From contig OZ035961.1 of assembly GCA_964034945.1 (NCBI GenBank), positions 69,014,731-69,078,730 of the forward strand: 64,000 nucleotides of DNA, read 5' to 3'. The notes under the pieces were generated by a model. That model was not told where the DNA came from. It searched no databases and was given only the letters and a program-made list of their open reading frames with translations. A program made the translations under genes and the position numbers. This DNA is from Chrysopilus asiliformis (Eukaryota; Arthropoda; Insecta; Diptera; Rhagionidae). Each line of letters starts with the position of its first letter. Position 1 is the stretch's first letter. Of the stretch, positions 1 through 9,516 are shown piece after piece.

Positions 1-180
1 CAATGATATTCAACCATAATTTTTTTCTCCGTGTACATATAGTAGTTGTATTAATCTATGACCCGGCCTAGCCAGCAGGTGAATTCCCCGCATACACCCG
101 ATAGCGTCTGGCCCGTAAAATCGAGTGGAAACTTGGTGAAGTCAACCAGTTTCCACTGCGTCTGAACGCAGCCATTGGAA
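1..180. other. Unassigned flank left of the Penelope-like segment
   Basis: No gene is visible here. The minus-strand reverse-transcriptase frame runs on open to about 51, but its last ~35 residues no longer look like the family, so the element probably stops near 180 and the rest is chance read-through. Confidence 0.4.
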
Positions 181-830
181 CTAAGTGTGAGGCATGTGTT
201 TATATATTGTTTCGCCGTATTAATTTTTTGTTGGTATGGATGATTCGAGAGAAAATTTAAAATGCGGTTTGAACAAGTAGGTTTGCAATACCAATTTGTG
301 TCTATTACGTAATTGTTTCTAATATTAAGTACATTTAAATAGGGCAGTTTGTTGTCTTTTTCTAATTCTATTGTAAACTGTAACATGGGATGGTAATTAT
401 TTAATTCATTTAGTGTAGTTTCTATTTGTGAAATCGGAATGATAGCAAAAATGTCATCTACATATTTTACTAAAATTTTGGGTGTATATTGTAACTTATT
501 TATAACGCAATCCAAAAGTTCTTGAGTTATTATATCTGCTATGACCGAAGATAAAGGGTTACCCATTGGCATTCCATTTATTTGAAAACAGGTTTTGTTG
601 TCAAAAGAAAAATAATGAGCATCTAACATGCAAAATCTCAAAATTTGAAAGAAAAGGTTTTTAGGAATGAATGTTTTGTTTTCGATTAAATTCCATTTTT
701 CAGTGATAATTTGAAGTGCTAAATTTGTTGGTATACTTGTAAACAATGAAACAATATCAAAACTGATCATTGTTTCAGAAGGACCTATTGTTAGTTTGGA
801 TATTTTGTGTTTAAATTCTATAGAGTTTTT

Positions 831-1437
831 ATACCCGTATGGTGAAACCAAAGGGTATATTAACTTTGCCTTACCGTTTGTAACGCCAAGATCCCGTCAT
901 CGCACAAAAAAATGAATTACACCAGTGTGTTTAGAATGATAAAAATATTTAATTTTTGCATGTCCGTCCGTCTGTCTGTCCGTCTGTCTGTCCGTCTCTC
1001 TGTCCGTCCGTCTGTCTGTCCGTCTGTCCGTCTGTCCGTCTGTCTGTCTGTGGCGCAGATTGCGGGCGCACGGATTGAGCTAGAGACTTGAAAGTTTGTA
1101 CAGACCCGTTTTTCGTAAAATGCGAGGCTAAGTTCGTTAATGGGCAAAAATGGACCATTAGGGGGGGTACCCCCCATACGAACGAAATCGTTTTTTGTGA
1201 ATATCTCAAAAACGGTGCATCTTATCAAAAAAGTCCAAGAACAAAAGTTATTTAGGATATGATTCTACATAAAACTCCCATACATCAAAATCCGATTGGA
1301 ATTAAATTTTAAAAAATCTTATTGGAAAGTTTGACTTCAAATTGGAATTTTGGTATAACTGTTCGAATTTTGATACGAATATCACCATACGGGTCTCCAA
1401 TGATTGCCAGATTGGCAATTATAGCTTTTGTTATGTT
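831..1437 (+). mobile_element. HINE copy 1 (Helentron-type, DINE-1/mini-me-like)
   Basis: Full-length copy of the commonest repeat in the left arm. Order: ATACCCGTATGGTGAAACC terminus, a (GTCY)n tract (961-1050), a core with CTAGAGACTTGAAA, the palindrome GGGGGGTACCCCCC, a subterminal inverted copy of the start (TCACCATACGGGT), a hairpin (TTGCCAGATTGGCAA) and a GTTATG end in a T run. This is the architecture described for non-autonomous Helentrons such as DINE-1, and the GTCY tract matches mini-me elements. It interrupts a Penelope reverse-transcriptase frame. Open frames across it are not genes. Confidence 0.85.
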
Positions 1438-1528
1438 TTATATTGTATTTGTTTTTATCTATTAAAGATTGGAGAATGTGTGCGATCATTTTGGATAGGT
1501 AGGAACCCGGTGTGTTAATAGTTGCAAC

Positions 1529-2190
1529 CAGGGTTGGGACTTTAGTACATATGTACTAGATCTAGTACCTTTTTGACTCATTTAGTACCCTAGTACCACA
1601 GCCCATGAATCTGGTACCTTCTCATGGTTCAAATAAAAAATGATTTTATCTGAATTTATAGCTCTCTTTAAAAAACCATCACTTTTTTATGTATTAGAAA
1701 AAAAAGTACTTTTTTAAATGATCCCGCCACAACTCTTTAATTAAAGAATACTGAATTCGTCTTATTAAGTGAGATATGAAAATCAATCGTAGGCCATGGA
1801 AATATGATTTATATTAGCAATAGCTCAAAATACTTCTCGAAATTTAAGTTTTTAGAATGAGTTTATACAAAAATTTAACATTGAAATAAAAGGGAAAATT
1901 TAAAACAAATACATCTAGACAACTTTTATTGATTTGTTGGAGTTTTTCTAGAGTATTTTTTGACCGAGAACGGTTATATTTACAGCGCAAAAGTCAATCC
2001 ATATGGGTTAAGGATTTTTTTTTTCTAAAATTACGAGATTTAGATTTTTCTTGACTCCTATGTAATAAGCATAAAAAAACGATTTTGATTACACGATAGT
2101 TAAAAAAAAATCTAGTACCACATTATCTCAATCTAGTACCATTTTTGGGCAAAAATAGTACCTTTTACACATCCTCAAGTCCCAACCCTG
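1529..2190. mobile_element. hAT MITE, 662 bp, TSD GTTGCAAC
   Basis: Perfect terminal inverted repeats CAGGGTTGGGACTT / AAGTCCCAACCCTG, flanked by identical 8-bp copies of GTTGCAAC at 1521-1528 and 2191-2198. An 8-bp duplication with CAGGG ends is diagnostic of hAT. No transposase is present. The interior repeats the trimer-like motif CTAGTACC in both orientations near the ends. It sits in the Penelope coding frame, which is restored if one target copy and the element are removed. Confidence 0.92.
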
Positions 2191-2365
2191 GTTGCAACTA
2201 CTGGTCTGAGTGGGATGTTTTGTTTGTGAACTTTTGGAAGGCAATAAAGTTTAGGTGGAGAGGGATTGTATTGTGAGATCTGGTTTTTTTCATGTACATT
2301 TATTAGTTTAGCGTTGTATAGTATTCTACAAATTTGGTTGTTTTTTGCTTGTAATGACATTGTTT

Positions 2366-3028
2366 TTCCCAGAAAACATAATAAATAAATTAATGATACA
2401 AACAATTACCAATGATAATCCTCACAATAATATTAACAATAATCAAGATCACAATGAACACGTTTATAGAAGTCTGACGTACACTAGTGGAGTTACAGAT
2501 AGAATAGTAAAAGTGTTAAAAAACCATATACCCAACGTCAAATTGGGATATAAAACAAAATCCACATTATGCTCTGTTTTTTCTAAATTGAAAGATCCCG
2601 TTCCCAAAAATAGAAAAACTCACGTGGTATATAAGATACCATGTTTAGGAAATGTCATTGACCATGAGACGTGCAATCAAAGTTATATTGGACAAACAAA
2701 ACAGTATCTAGAAAAAAGATTAAATAACCATAAGAACGATATAAAAAGAAAAAGAAAAGATATTGAACCATCAACACCGCAAACTGCACTTGTCGATCAT
2801 TGCATAAAATTGGGACATACGCCTGATTTTGAAAACACAAAAATTTTACAAACGGTTACTAATAACAACAAAAGACTAACTATGGAAATGTTGCACATAT
2901 ATAAAGAAAACACCTATAACGTAAAAAGGGATACCGATCAAATTGCTGCGGTATATTGTGCATTATTAGATAACACAAACACAAAAAAACGAAAATTTGA
3001 CACATTAAATAATAGATCGAGAAAATAA
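2366..3028 (+). pseudogene. Penelope-like element, 3' half with GIY-YIG endonuclease
   Basis: An open frame of about 220 codons on the plus strand, ending TAA at 3028. It begins in the RT-nuclease linker (HVYRSLTYTSGVTDRIVKVL) and then carries the GIY-YIG nuclease: a VYKIPC strand, then NQSYIGQTKQYLEKRLNNH with the conserved Tyr, Gly and Arg, and a C-terminal basic tail. In Penelope-like elements this domain nicks the target for primed reverse transcription. The nearest upstream Met (2345) lies in the inverted RT segment on the other side of the junction, so it is not a native start. The domain itself is uninterrupted, but without an RT in frame it is a fragment. Confidence 0.88.
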
Positions 3029-3561
3029 ACGAACACGATTTATAAATTAGCTTGATTCACACATACAATTAAAAACAACACCATATCCAAAATAAAAAAT
3101 AAATAAACCGTTTTTGTACTTCCTGTTAATTTTGTTTTTCAACTTTTGATTAGTCACTTTCATTTCGTTTGTGTTCAAACCGTGGCCATTGTTAGTAAAA
3201 GTTTCAATATTAATTTTTGTATAATTTATTTATTACTGTTTATTTATAATTATTTATTAAAATTTTTTGTTTTTTTTTTAAGCACATGTAGCAAGTGCAT
3301 TTTTTTATTTGCTTAGTTAGATATTAAATTTACTTTGAAATAGTGCTATCTATATGATATGCTGTGGTATCAATCAATAGGCGTTTTCCATTGGCCTTGC
3401 GGTAGCACTCCAGGAGTAGCAACCGCTGTATTGAACGACTCCAGCCCGATGCTAGGTGTAGATTAGGAGTAGTTATAATCAACAATTTCCGCGAGGTGGC
3501 ACTTCTCTTACGCAGAACTTCTGAGGACTAAATTCCCACATCAATTCTCTTGAGTTTTATT
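3029..3561. other. Penelope 3' UTR and unassigned DNA
   Basis: About the first 100 bp is AT-rich 3' untranslated sequence of the Penelope copy. The rest contains a GC-richer stretch (3370-3540) with no frame or repeat partner in this window. Confidence 0.4.
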
Positions 3562-4107
3562 ATACCCGTATGGTGAAACCAAAAGGTATATTAAATTTGC
3601 TTTACCATTTGTAACGACAAGATCCCATCATCACACACAAGAATGAATTGCACCAGTGTGTTTAGAATGAAAAAAAAATTGAATTTTGCATGTCCGTCCA
3701 TCTGTCTATCTGTGGCGCGGATTGCGGGCGCACGGATTGAGCTAGAGACTTGAAATTTTGCGCAGATCCGTTTTTCGTAAAATGCGAGACTAAGTTCGTT
3801 AATGGGCAAAAATGGACCATTAGGGGGGTACCCCCCATACGAACGAAATCGTTTTTTGCGAATATCTCAAAAACCGAGCATCTTATCAAAAAAGTTATTT
3901 AGGATATGATTCTACATAAAAGTTATTTAGGATATGATTCTACATAAAACTCCCATACATCAAAATCCGATTGGAATAAATTTTAAAAAATCTTTTTGGA
4001 AAGTTTGACTTCAAAGTGGAATTTTGATACAACTGTTCGCCGTTCACTTAAATCACCATACGGGTTTTCAATAATTGACAGATTGGCAATTATAGCGTTT
4101 GTTATGT
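3562..4107 (+). mobile_element. HINE copy 2
   Basis: Complete copy with both subterminal repeats, the GTACCCCCC palindrome and the 3' hairpin. Its (GTCY)n tract is very short (3690-3712), the shortest in the window. It carries a small local duplication of GTTATTTAGGATATGATTC at 3893-3940. Confidence 0.85.
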
Positions 4108-4828
4108 TTTAGATTTAAATTTATTTAGATTTCGCCAAAACGTGTTCCTTTGGCGATCTACCCCTGAACGCTCCGGGACGCTATGGAATATGTTGATATC
4201 TGTGATAATACTTACTAGTTTGTAAAAGTTTTTCAAAACTCGTCCCAAGGTTAGATATGCGACCAAGTTACAAATTTTTTAATGCAATCGAATCTTATCA
4301 TGGGTTTAAATTCAAAGTTCATTTTAGTTCAAACTTATGATAAGATATGGATTGCTTTTTTACTTTCCAATGATAATTGTACATTTTAAATGTGGAAGTG
4401 GCAAATCTAAGCGAAAGTAACACTGGACTCAATCTTTTTGTCAAGGTACAGCATTTTTCTTTTTAAATGTTCATATTGTTTTAATCGTATGAAAAATTGA
4501 AATCTTTTTAATACTGCAGGCATATAAGGAAAAGTCTTTTAATATGTATCAGCTTCTAATGTGTACCGAAACGGTGAAAATTTTAGGTTTATTTTTTCGA
4601 CTTCACTCAACTTTTTCGTGTCCACTATTTAGTTGAGAACAAAATTGTGGGAAATTATTCTCTTCAATTCATCTCAAACATACAACCACCAAAAATCCAT
4701 ATCTTACACGGAAAAAACATATAGGAACCGTTCCACCAAAATTGCATACTCCATATAAAAATGGGACTTTTTATGAGAAAAAATGGCATAATGGCCAAAT
4801 ATGAGAGTCATTCCTATAAAAAATAGAA
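4108..4828. other. Unassigned intergenic DNA
   Basis: No gene seen. Short GGAAC-type palindromic pieces near 4730-4800 resemble pieces near 6740-7000 and suggest an old decayed repeat. Confidence 0.3.
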
Positions 4829-5920
4829 GGTGTCTGTCTCGCAGAGACGGCCAGAAGACGTGGATCCGCCTAGAACGATAGCTAATATATATTTAAGTAA
4901 GAAATTTTAGTGAAAAGGAAATTAAGGAAACAAATTTTTATTTAAAAATAATTTTATTTATAATTGGTTTATGATAAGAGAAGTATGAAATAAATAACAT
5001 ACAGTGTTCAAAATGCTTCCATTTAGAGCGAAAAATGTGCATCGATCGTTCCGACTCCTACAAACAGTACCGCGAAGCTCAAAATTTCTCTCTTTAGAGA
5101 ACGAAAGAGAAAGCATAAAAAAATACACACAAAGAAAGCATAAAAAAGTACACACAAAGAAAGCATAAAAAGATTATAAATGTGAAATCTGTACTACAAG
5201 CAGCAAACACAGCATAACAGCGGCAGTGAAAATTTAGATTTTATTTTTATACCCGTATGGTGAAACCAAAGGGTATATTAACTTTGCCTTACCGTTTGTA
5301 ACGCCAAGATCCCGTCATCGCACAAAAAAATGAATTACACCAGTATGTTTAGAATGATAAAAAAATTGAATTTTGCATGTCCGTCCGTCTGTCTGTCTGT
5401 GCGTCTGTCTGTGGCGCGGATTGCGGGCGCACGTATTGAGCTAGAGACTTGAAATTTTGCGTGGATCTGTTTTTCGTAAAATGCGAGGCTAAGTTCGTTA
5501 ATGGGCAAAAATGGACCATTAGGGGGGGTACCCCCCATACGAACGAAATCGTTTTTTGTGAATATCTCAAAAACGGTGCATCTTATCAAAAAAGTCCAAG
5601 AACAAAAGTTATTTAGGATATGATTCTACATAAAACTCCCATACATCAAAATCCGATTGGAATAAATTTTAAAAAATCTTATTGGAAAGTTTGACTTCAA
5701 AGTGGAATTTTGGTATAACTGTTCGAATTTTGATACGAATATCACCATACGGGTCTCCAATGATTGTCAGATTGGCAATTATAGCTTTTGTTATGTTTTA
5801 ATAAAATAATTGAATATAGTTTAACATAACAAAATACCCTAAACAATGCTGTAATGTAGGCCGCATTTTATAACAGAGTTTCTGTTCGGATGTCACCACA
5901 AACTATAGAGTATCATCGAT
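4829..5920. repeat. Dispersed repeat X, copy A
   Basis: A roughly 0.55 kb sequence (excluding the HINE inside it) that recurs inverted at 18597-19643. Shared landmarks are GTGTCTGTCTCG near 4830, TAAGAGAAGTATGAAATAAA near 4975, and GTCACCACAAACTATAG near 5892. Each copy carries a HINE at a site that is empty in the other copy. Family not recognised; no coding frame. Confidence 0.75.
5249..5797 (+). mobile_element. HINE copy 3
   Basis: Complete copy inside repeat X copy A, inserted in a T run. The partner copy B lacks an insertion here (near 18705), giving an empty site. Confidence 0.87.
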
Positions 5921-6277
5921 TGCAAATTTGTTATCATGCCAGCAAGGCAGATTTTCTAATTTGTACCACTATAACCAAAATCTAAGACGTATCCACGTCA
6001 AAAATTGTGACACTTCCCAATTTTTTTAGGACAGATTCCAACAAAAAAATTTCAGTATTCTTTTTTTTGTGTAATAATTCCTAAAATTATGGTACGTGTT
6101 CTATGGGAGAGATTACTGTGTATGCTAGACTGGTTACGGCAAAAAATTGGGCAACATTTTGTACCGGAGATGAAAGGAATGAATCCTATAACACGTTGTA
6201 ACATCTTTACTGATTATTGGACTCTCTCCTATATATGCGAGATATTCTCATTTTCCGAATAGGATTGACTACTTTTT

Positions 6278-6713
6278 ATACCCGTATGGTGAAACCAAAG
6301 GGTATACTAACTTTGCCTTACCGTTTGTAACGCCAAGATCCCGTCATCGCACACAAAAATGAATTACACCAGTGTGTTTAGAATGATGAAAAAAGTTGAA
6401 TTTAGCATGTCCGTCCGTCCGTCTGTGCGTCCGTCTGTCCGTCCGTCTGTCCGTCCGTCTGTCCGTCTGTCTGTGGCGCGGATTGCGGGCGCACGGATTG
6501 AGCTACAGACTTGAAATTTTGCACAGATCCGTTTTTCGTAAAATGCGAGGCTAAGTTCGTTAATGGGCAAAAATGGACCATTAGGGGGGGTACCCCCCAT
6601 ACGAACGAAAACGTTTTTTCGTAATATCTCAAAAACGGTGCATCTTATCAAAAAAGTGCAAGAACAAAAGTTATTTAGGACATGATTCTACATTAAAGTT
6701 CCATACATCAAAA
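6278..6713 (+). mobile_element. HINE copy 4, 3' truncated
   Basis: 5' terminus, a long (GTCY)n tract (6408-6472) and the palindrome are present. The copy stops after CCATACATCAAAATT, so the 3' subterminal repeat and hairpin are missing. Confidence 0.85.
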
Positions 6714-8429
6714 TTTCTACATAATATTGGAGTCATTTCTAAAAACAATGGGAACGATTCCATTCCATAATATAGCATTGTTTCCCCCTCAGTATAGGAA
6801 TGTCTCCAGTAAAAACTAGAAACGGGTGCTTGTTGGAAAATGTCCATTCTTGTCTCAGCCCTATATACTTACATAGTAATGATTCCACGAAAATTAGGAC
6901 TAGTTCCAATATTTATAGAAGCCTTTGCTACAAAAGGGTGCAACCAGTCCTATAATCGCTTTCCCATATTTTATGGGAACGTTTCCTATGCGGTACAGGA
7001 GCCAATATTTTTCATTTATGACGATATTGGCTACTAAAGTAAATCAAGTGTAATGGCCTTGACGGTTGCGATTACGATTGCTATTGGGATTCTCAACTGA
7101 TGAAATCAAAGCTTTCAACGATTTCCATTACGATTGTGAGTTTAGATGTTATATCCAATACCTTACTTGAGACCACACATGATCCATTTACACCCAATAC
7201 TCCATCCCATGAATCCGAGACCACACATGATCCAGTGCAAATCATTTAAATTAGCGATTCCTTGAATCGCTGCAGACAAAATAGTCAGCACAATTTAAAA
7301 ACCCTTATCGTCACGTACGAATTCATTACGATCATGAAGAACAATTAGATGAATTATTATTGGCGTAGTTGAAAGGCATTCGTCGAAAGTATCACATCTT
7401 TTACTTAGTTTTTAAGTGATTCAAATTCATATTCATAAGTATTTTAGTGGAAATAAAGTTTATTAAATGCAAAAAGTGAAGTTTTAGTTTATATATTTTT
7501 TTATTTAAGATTACTATACAGTAATCATTATTTTTAGACTCACTTCTATTTTTAATCGGCCGATTGCCAATCGTAGTACTTATCAGTGCCCAGTCGGCCG
7601 ATTGCTGTGCTTTGAATGTGATGTTTGTTGATGTTTTATTAAATAGCTTCAGTTAAACGTTTGTTGGAAAGGATAACACAAAAAGACGCCACCGAAAACT
7701 AAATCCTGGACTGAGGATTTGGAGTACAAGCAATGGCGATCGAGAATCATATCATTGTCAGTGTGATAGGAAAACGTCAACGGCCAATCGTCAATCGTAA
7801 TTGCTATCGCAATCGCCAAACACTTATTTCTTAGATAAATAAAATTGAATATGTTGCCCTGTTGAGCTAATTCAAATTTATAAGCCCTTGGCGCACTTAA
7901 AATAAATGTACAAATTGACAATAGAGAAATTCCATCGACATCACAGAACTTGAGTATTAACTGGGATCCTGTGTGTGTGTAAGTGCACTGTGGAGGGCAC
8001 AATCAGAGAGGGATCCTTCGGGCATTCTAAGAAAATTTTCTTGTGTAATTTCCATCTTTGATCACACTCGGGAAGAATTTGATCACACTGTATCTGTGAG
8101 CCCTGTAAGAAATTTCATTATATCCAACAGAGGAGGGCGGGGGTACGAGTTCGCCAGAATTGCCGTTAGCCGCATGTAAATTTTAAATAAATCCAAACCT
8201 ATCAGTCCACAACATGATCAACATTTTCTTCCATGGCTCTTGAATATTTACTTTAGCCAGCTAATCGACTAAGCACTGACGCCGGGTTCTAGCATAAAGG
8301 CCCTAGAAAGAGATTTACCTGCTTTTACTAGCATTTTAGGCTGTTTAAGTACGAAAAAAGTGAATAAAGTTAGAAGCATTTGCTATTCCACAAAAGCGCT
8401 AAAAAAATTTATAGCATAAATCTTAAGCT
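6714..8429. other. Unassigned intergenic DNA
   Basis: No credible gene; the open frames are short and have no domain features. CGGCCGATTGCCAATCG-type motifs near 7556 and 7592 and a related form near 7780 hint at an old inverted repeat. Confidence 0.3.
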
Positions 8430-8665
8430 AGCTTGGAGCAGCTTGAAAATAAATTAAACTCAAAATTTTAAAGAAATGGCCGAGTTTATGACAGGAAATT
8501 TATCATCAATTTGTATAAATTGTGTCCCATGGCTATTTTTTGGAAGAAAACAACAAAATAATAATTCTGAAATGTTCAGCCATTTCACACACAAAGTTTT
8601 TTGAAAAATACACGTTAATTAACATAAATCTTGAGCTCTATTACCACTAACACTATTTTTTTACG
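8430..8665 (+). repeat. Dispersed repeat Y, copy 1
   Basis: About 230 bp that recurs, same strand and diverged, at 62868-63085. Shared blocks include CATCAATTTGTA, AAATTGTGTCCC and ACACGTTAA. Family unknown. Confidence 0.7.
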
Positions 8666-8795
8666 AGAAATTATTTTTGCAAATATTAACTATGGTCATC
8701 TAAAATCCTTCTCGAATTACGATAATTTAAGCCTAGCAGCTACCTAAAAGTAAATACTAGCTAGTATGTACTGACATTTTAGCATTTACTACTTC

Positions 8796-9394
8796 ACCCG
8801 TATGGTGAAACCAAAGGGTATATTAACTTTGCTTTACCGTTTGTAACGCCAAGATCCCGTCATCACACACAAAAATGAATTACACCAGTGTGTTTAGAAT
8901 GATAAAAAAAAATTGAATTTTGCATGTCCGTCCGTCCGTCCGTCTGTCCGTCTGTCCATCTGTCCATCTGTCCGTCCATCTGTCCATCTGTCCGTCCGTC
9001 TGTCTGTCTGTGGCGCGGATTGCAGGCGCACGGATTGAGCTAGAGACTTGAAATTTTGCGCAGATTCGTTTTTCGTAAAATGCGAGGCTAAGTTCGTTAA
9101 TGGGCAAAAATGGACCATTAGGGGGGGGGTACCCCCCATACGAACGAAAACGATTTTTGCGAATACCTCAAAAACGGTGCATCTTATCAAAAAAGTCATA
9201 GAACAAAAGTTATTCAGGATATTATTCTACATAAAACTCCCATACATCAAAATCCGATTGGAACAAATTTTAAAAAATCTTATTGGAAAGTTTGACTTCA
9301 TAGTGGAATTTTGATAAAACTGTTCGCCATTCACTTAAATCACCATACGGGTTTTCAATAATTGCCAGATTGGCAATTATACCTTTTGTTATGT
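8796..9394 (+). mobile_element. HINE copy 5
   Basis: Complete except that the first bases (AT of ATACCCG) are lost. It has the longest GTCY tract of the intact copies (8924-9012), mixed GTCC/GTCT/ATCT, and both subterminal repeats. Confidence 0.86.
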
Positions 9395-9516
9395 TTTTAT
9401 TCACTCTTTATTTAGCAAATACTTTTAGATTAAACTTTTACTTCTAGTAAATGCTTTTACTATTGCTTAAAACTTAAAACACTGACTTGATTTTTATTCA
9501 CTCAGCCCAATGATGT

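Larger units (their letters stand above)
181..2365 (-). pseudogene. Penelope-like reverse transcriptase, split by two insertions
   Basis: Minus strand, read right to left. The first piece (2365-2191) carries the family motif before the palm (PPKLYCLPKVHKQNIPLRPV). The frame resumes at 1528-1441 (INTPGSYLSKMIAHILQSL) and again at 828-181 with the palm and fingers, including MPMGNPLSSVIADI and the catalytic KYVDDIF. A hAT MITE (1529-2190) and a HINE (831-1437) separate the pieces; removing them joins the family motifs in order. Known of the family: Penelope-like elements copy RNA into DNA at target sites using this reverse transcriptase and a GIY-YIG nuclease. The nuclease half lies on the opposite strand from 2366, so the element is internally inverted. 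It is also 5' truncated: nothing upstream of the PPKLYCLP region other than ~25 residues is left. Not functional. Confidence 0.9.

Noticed and set aside
917..1228. Repeated ~80-100-codon frames with TDRQTDGRTD stretches in HINE copies
   Set aside because: They are translations of (GTCY)n in non-autonomous elements and shift frame between copies.
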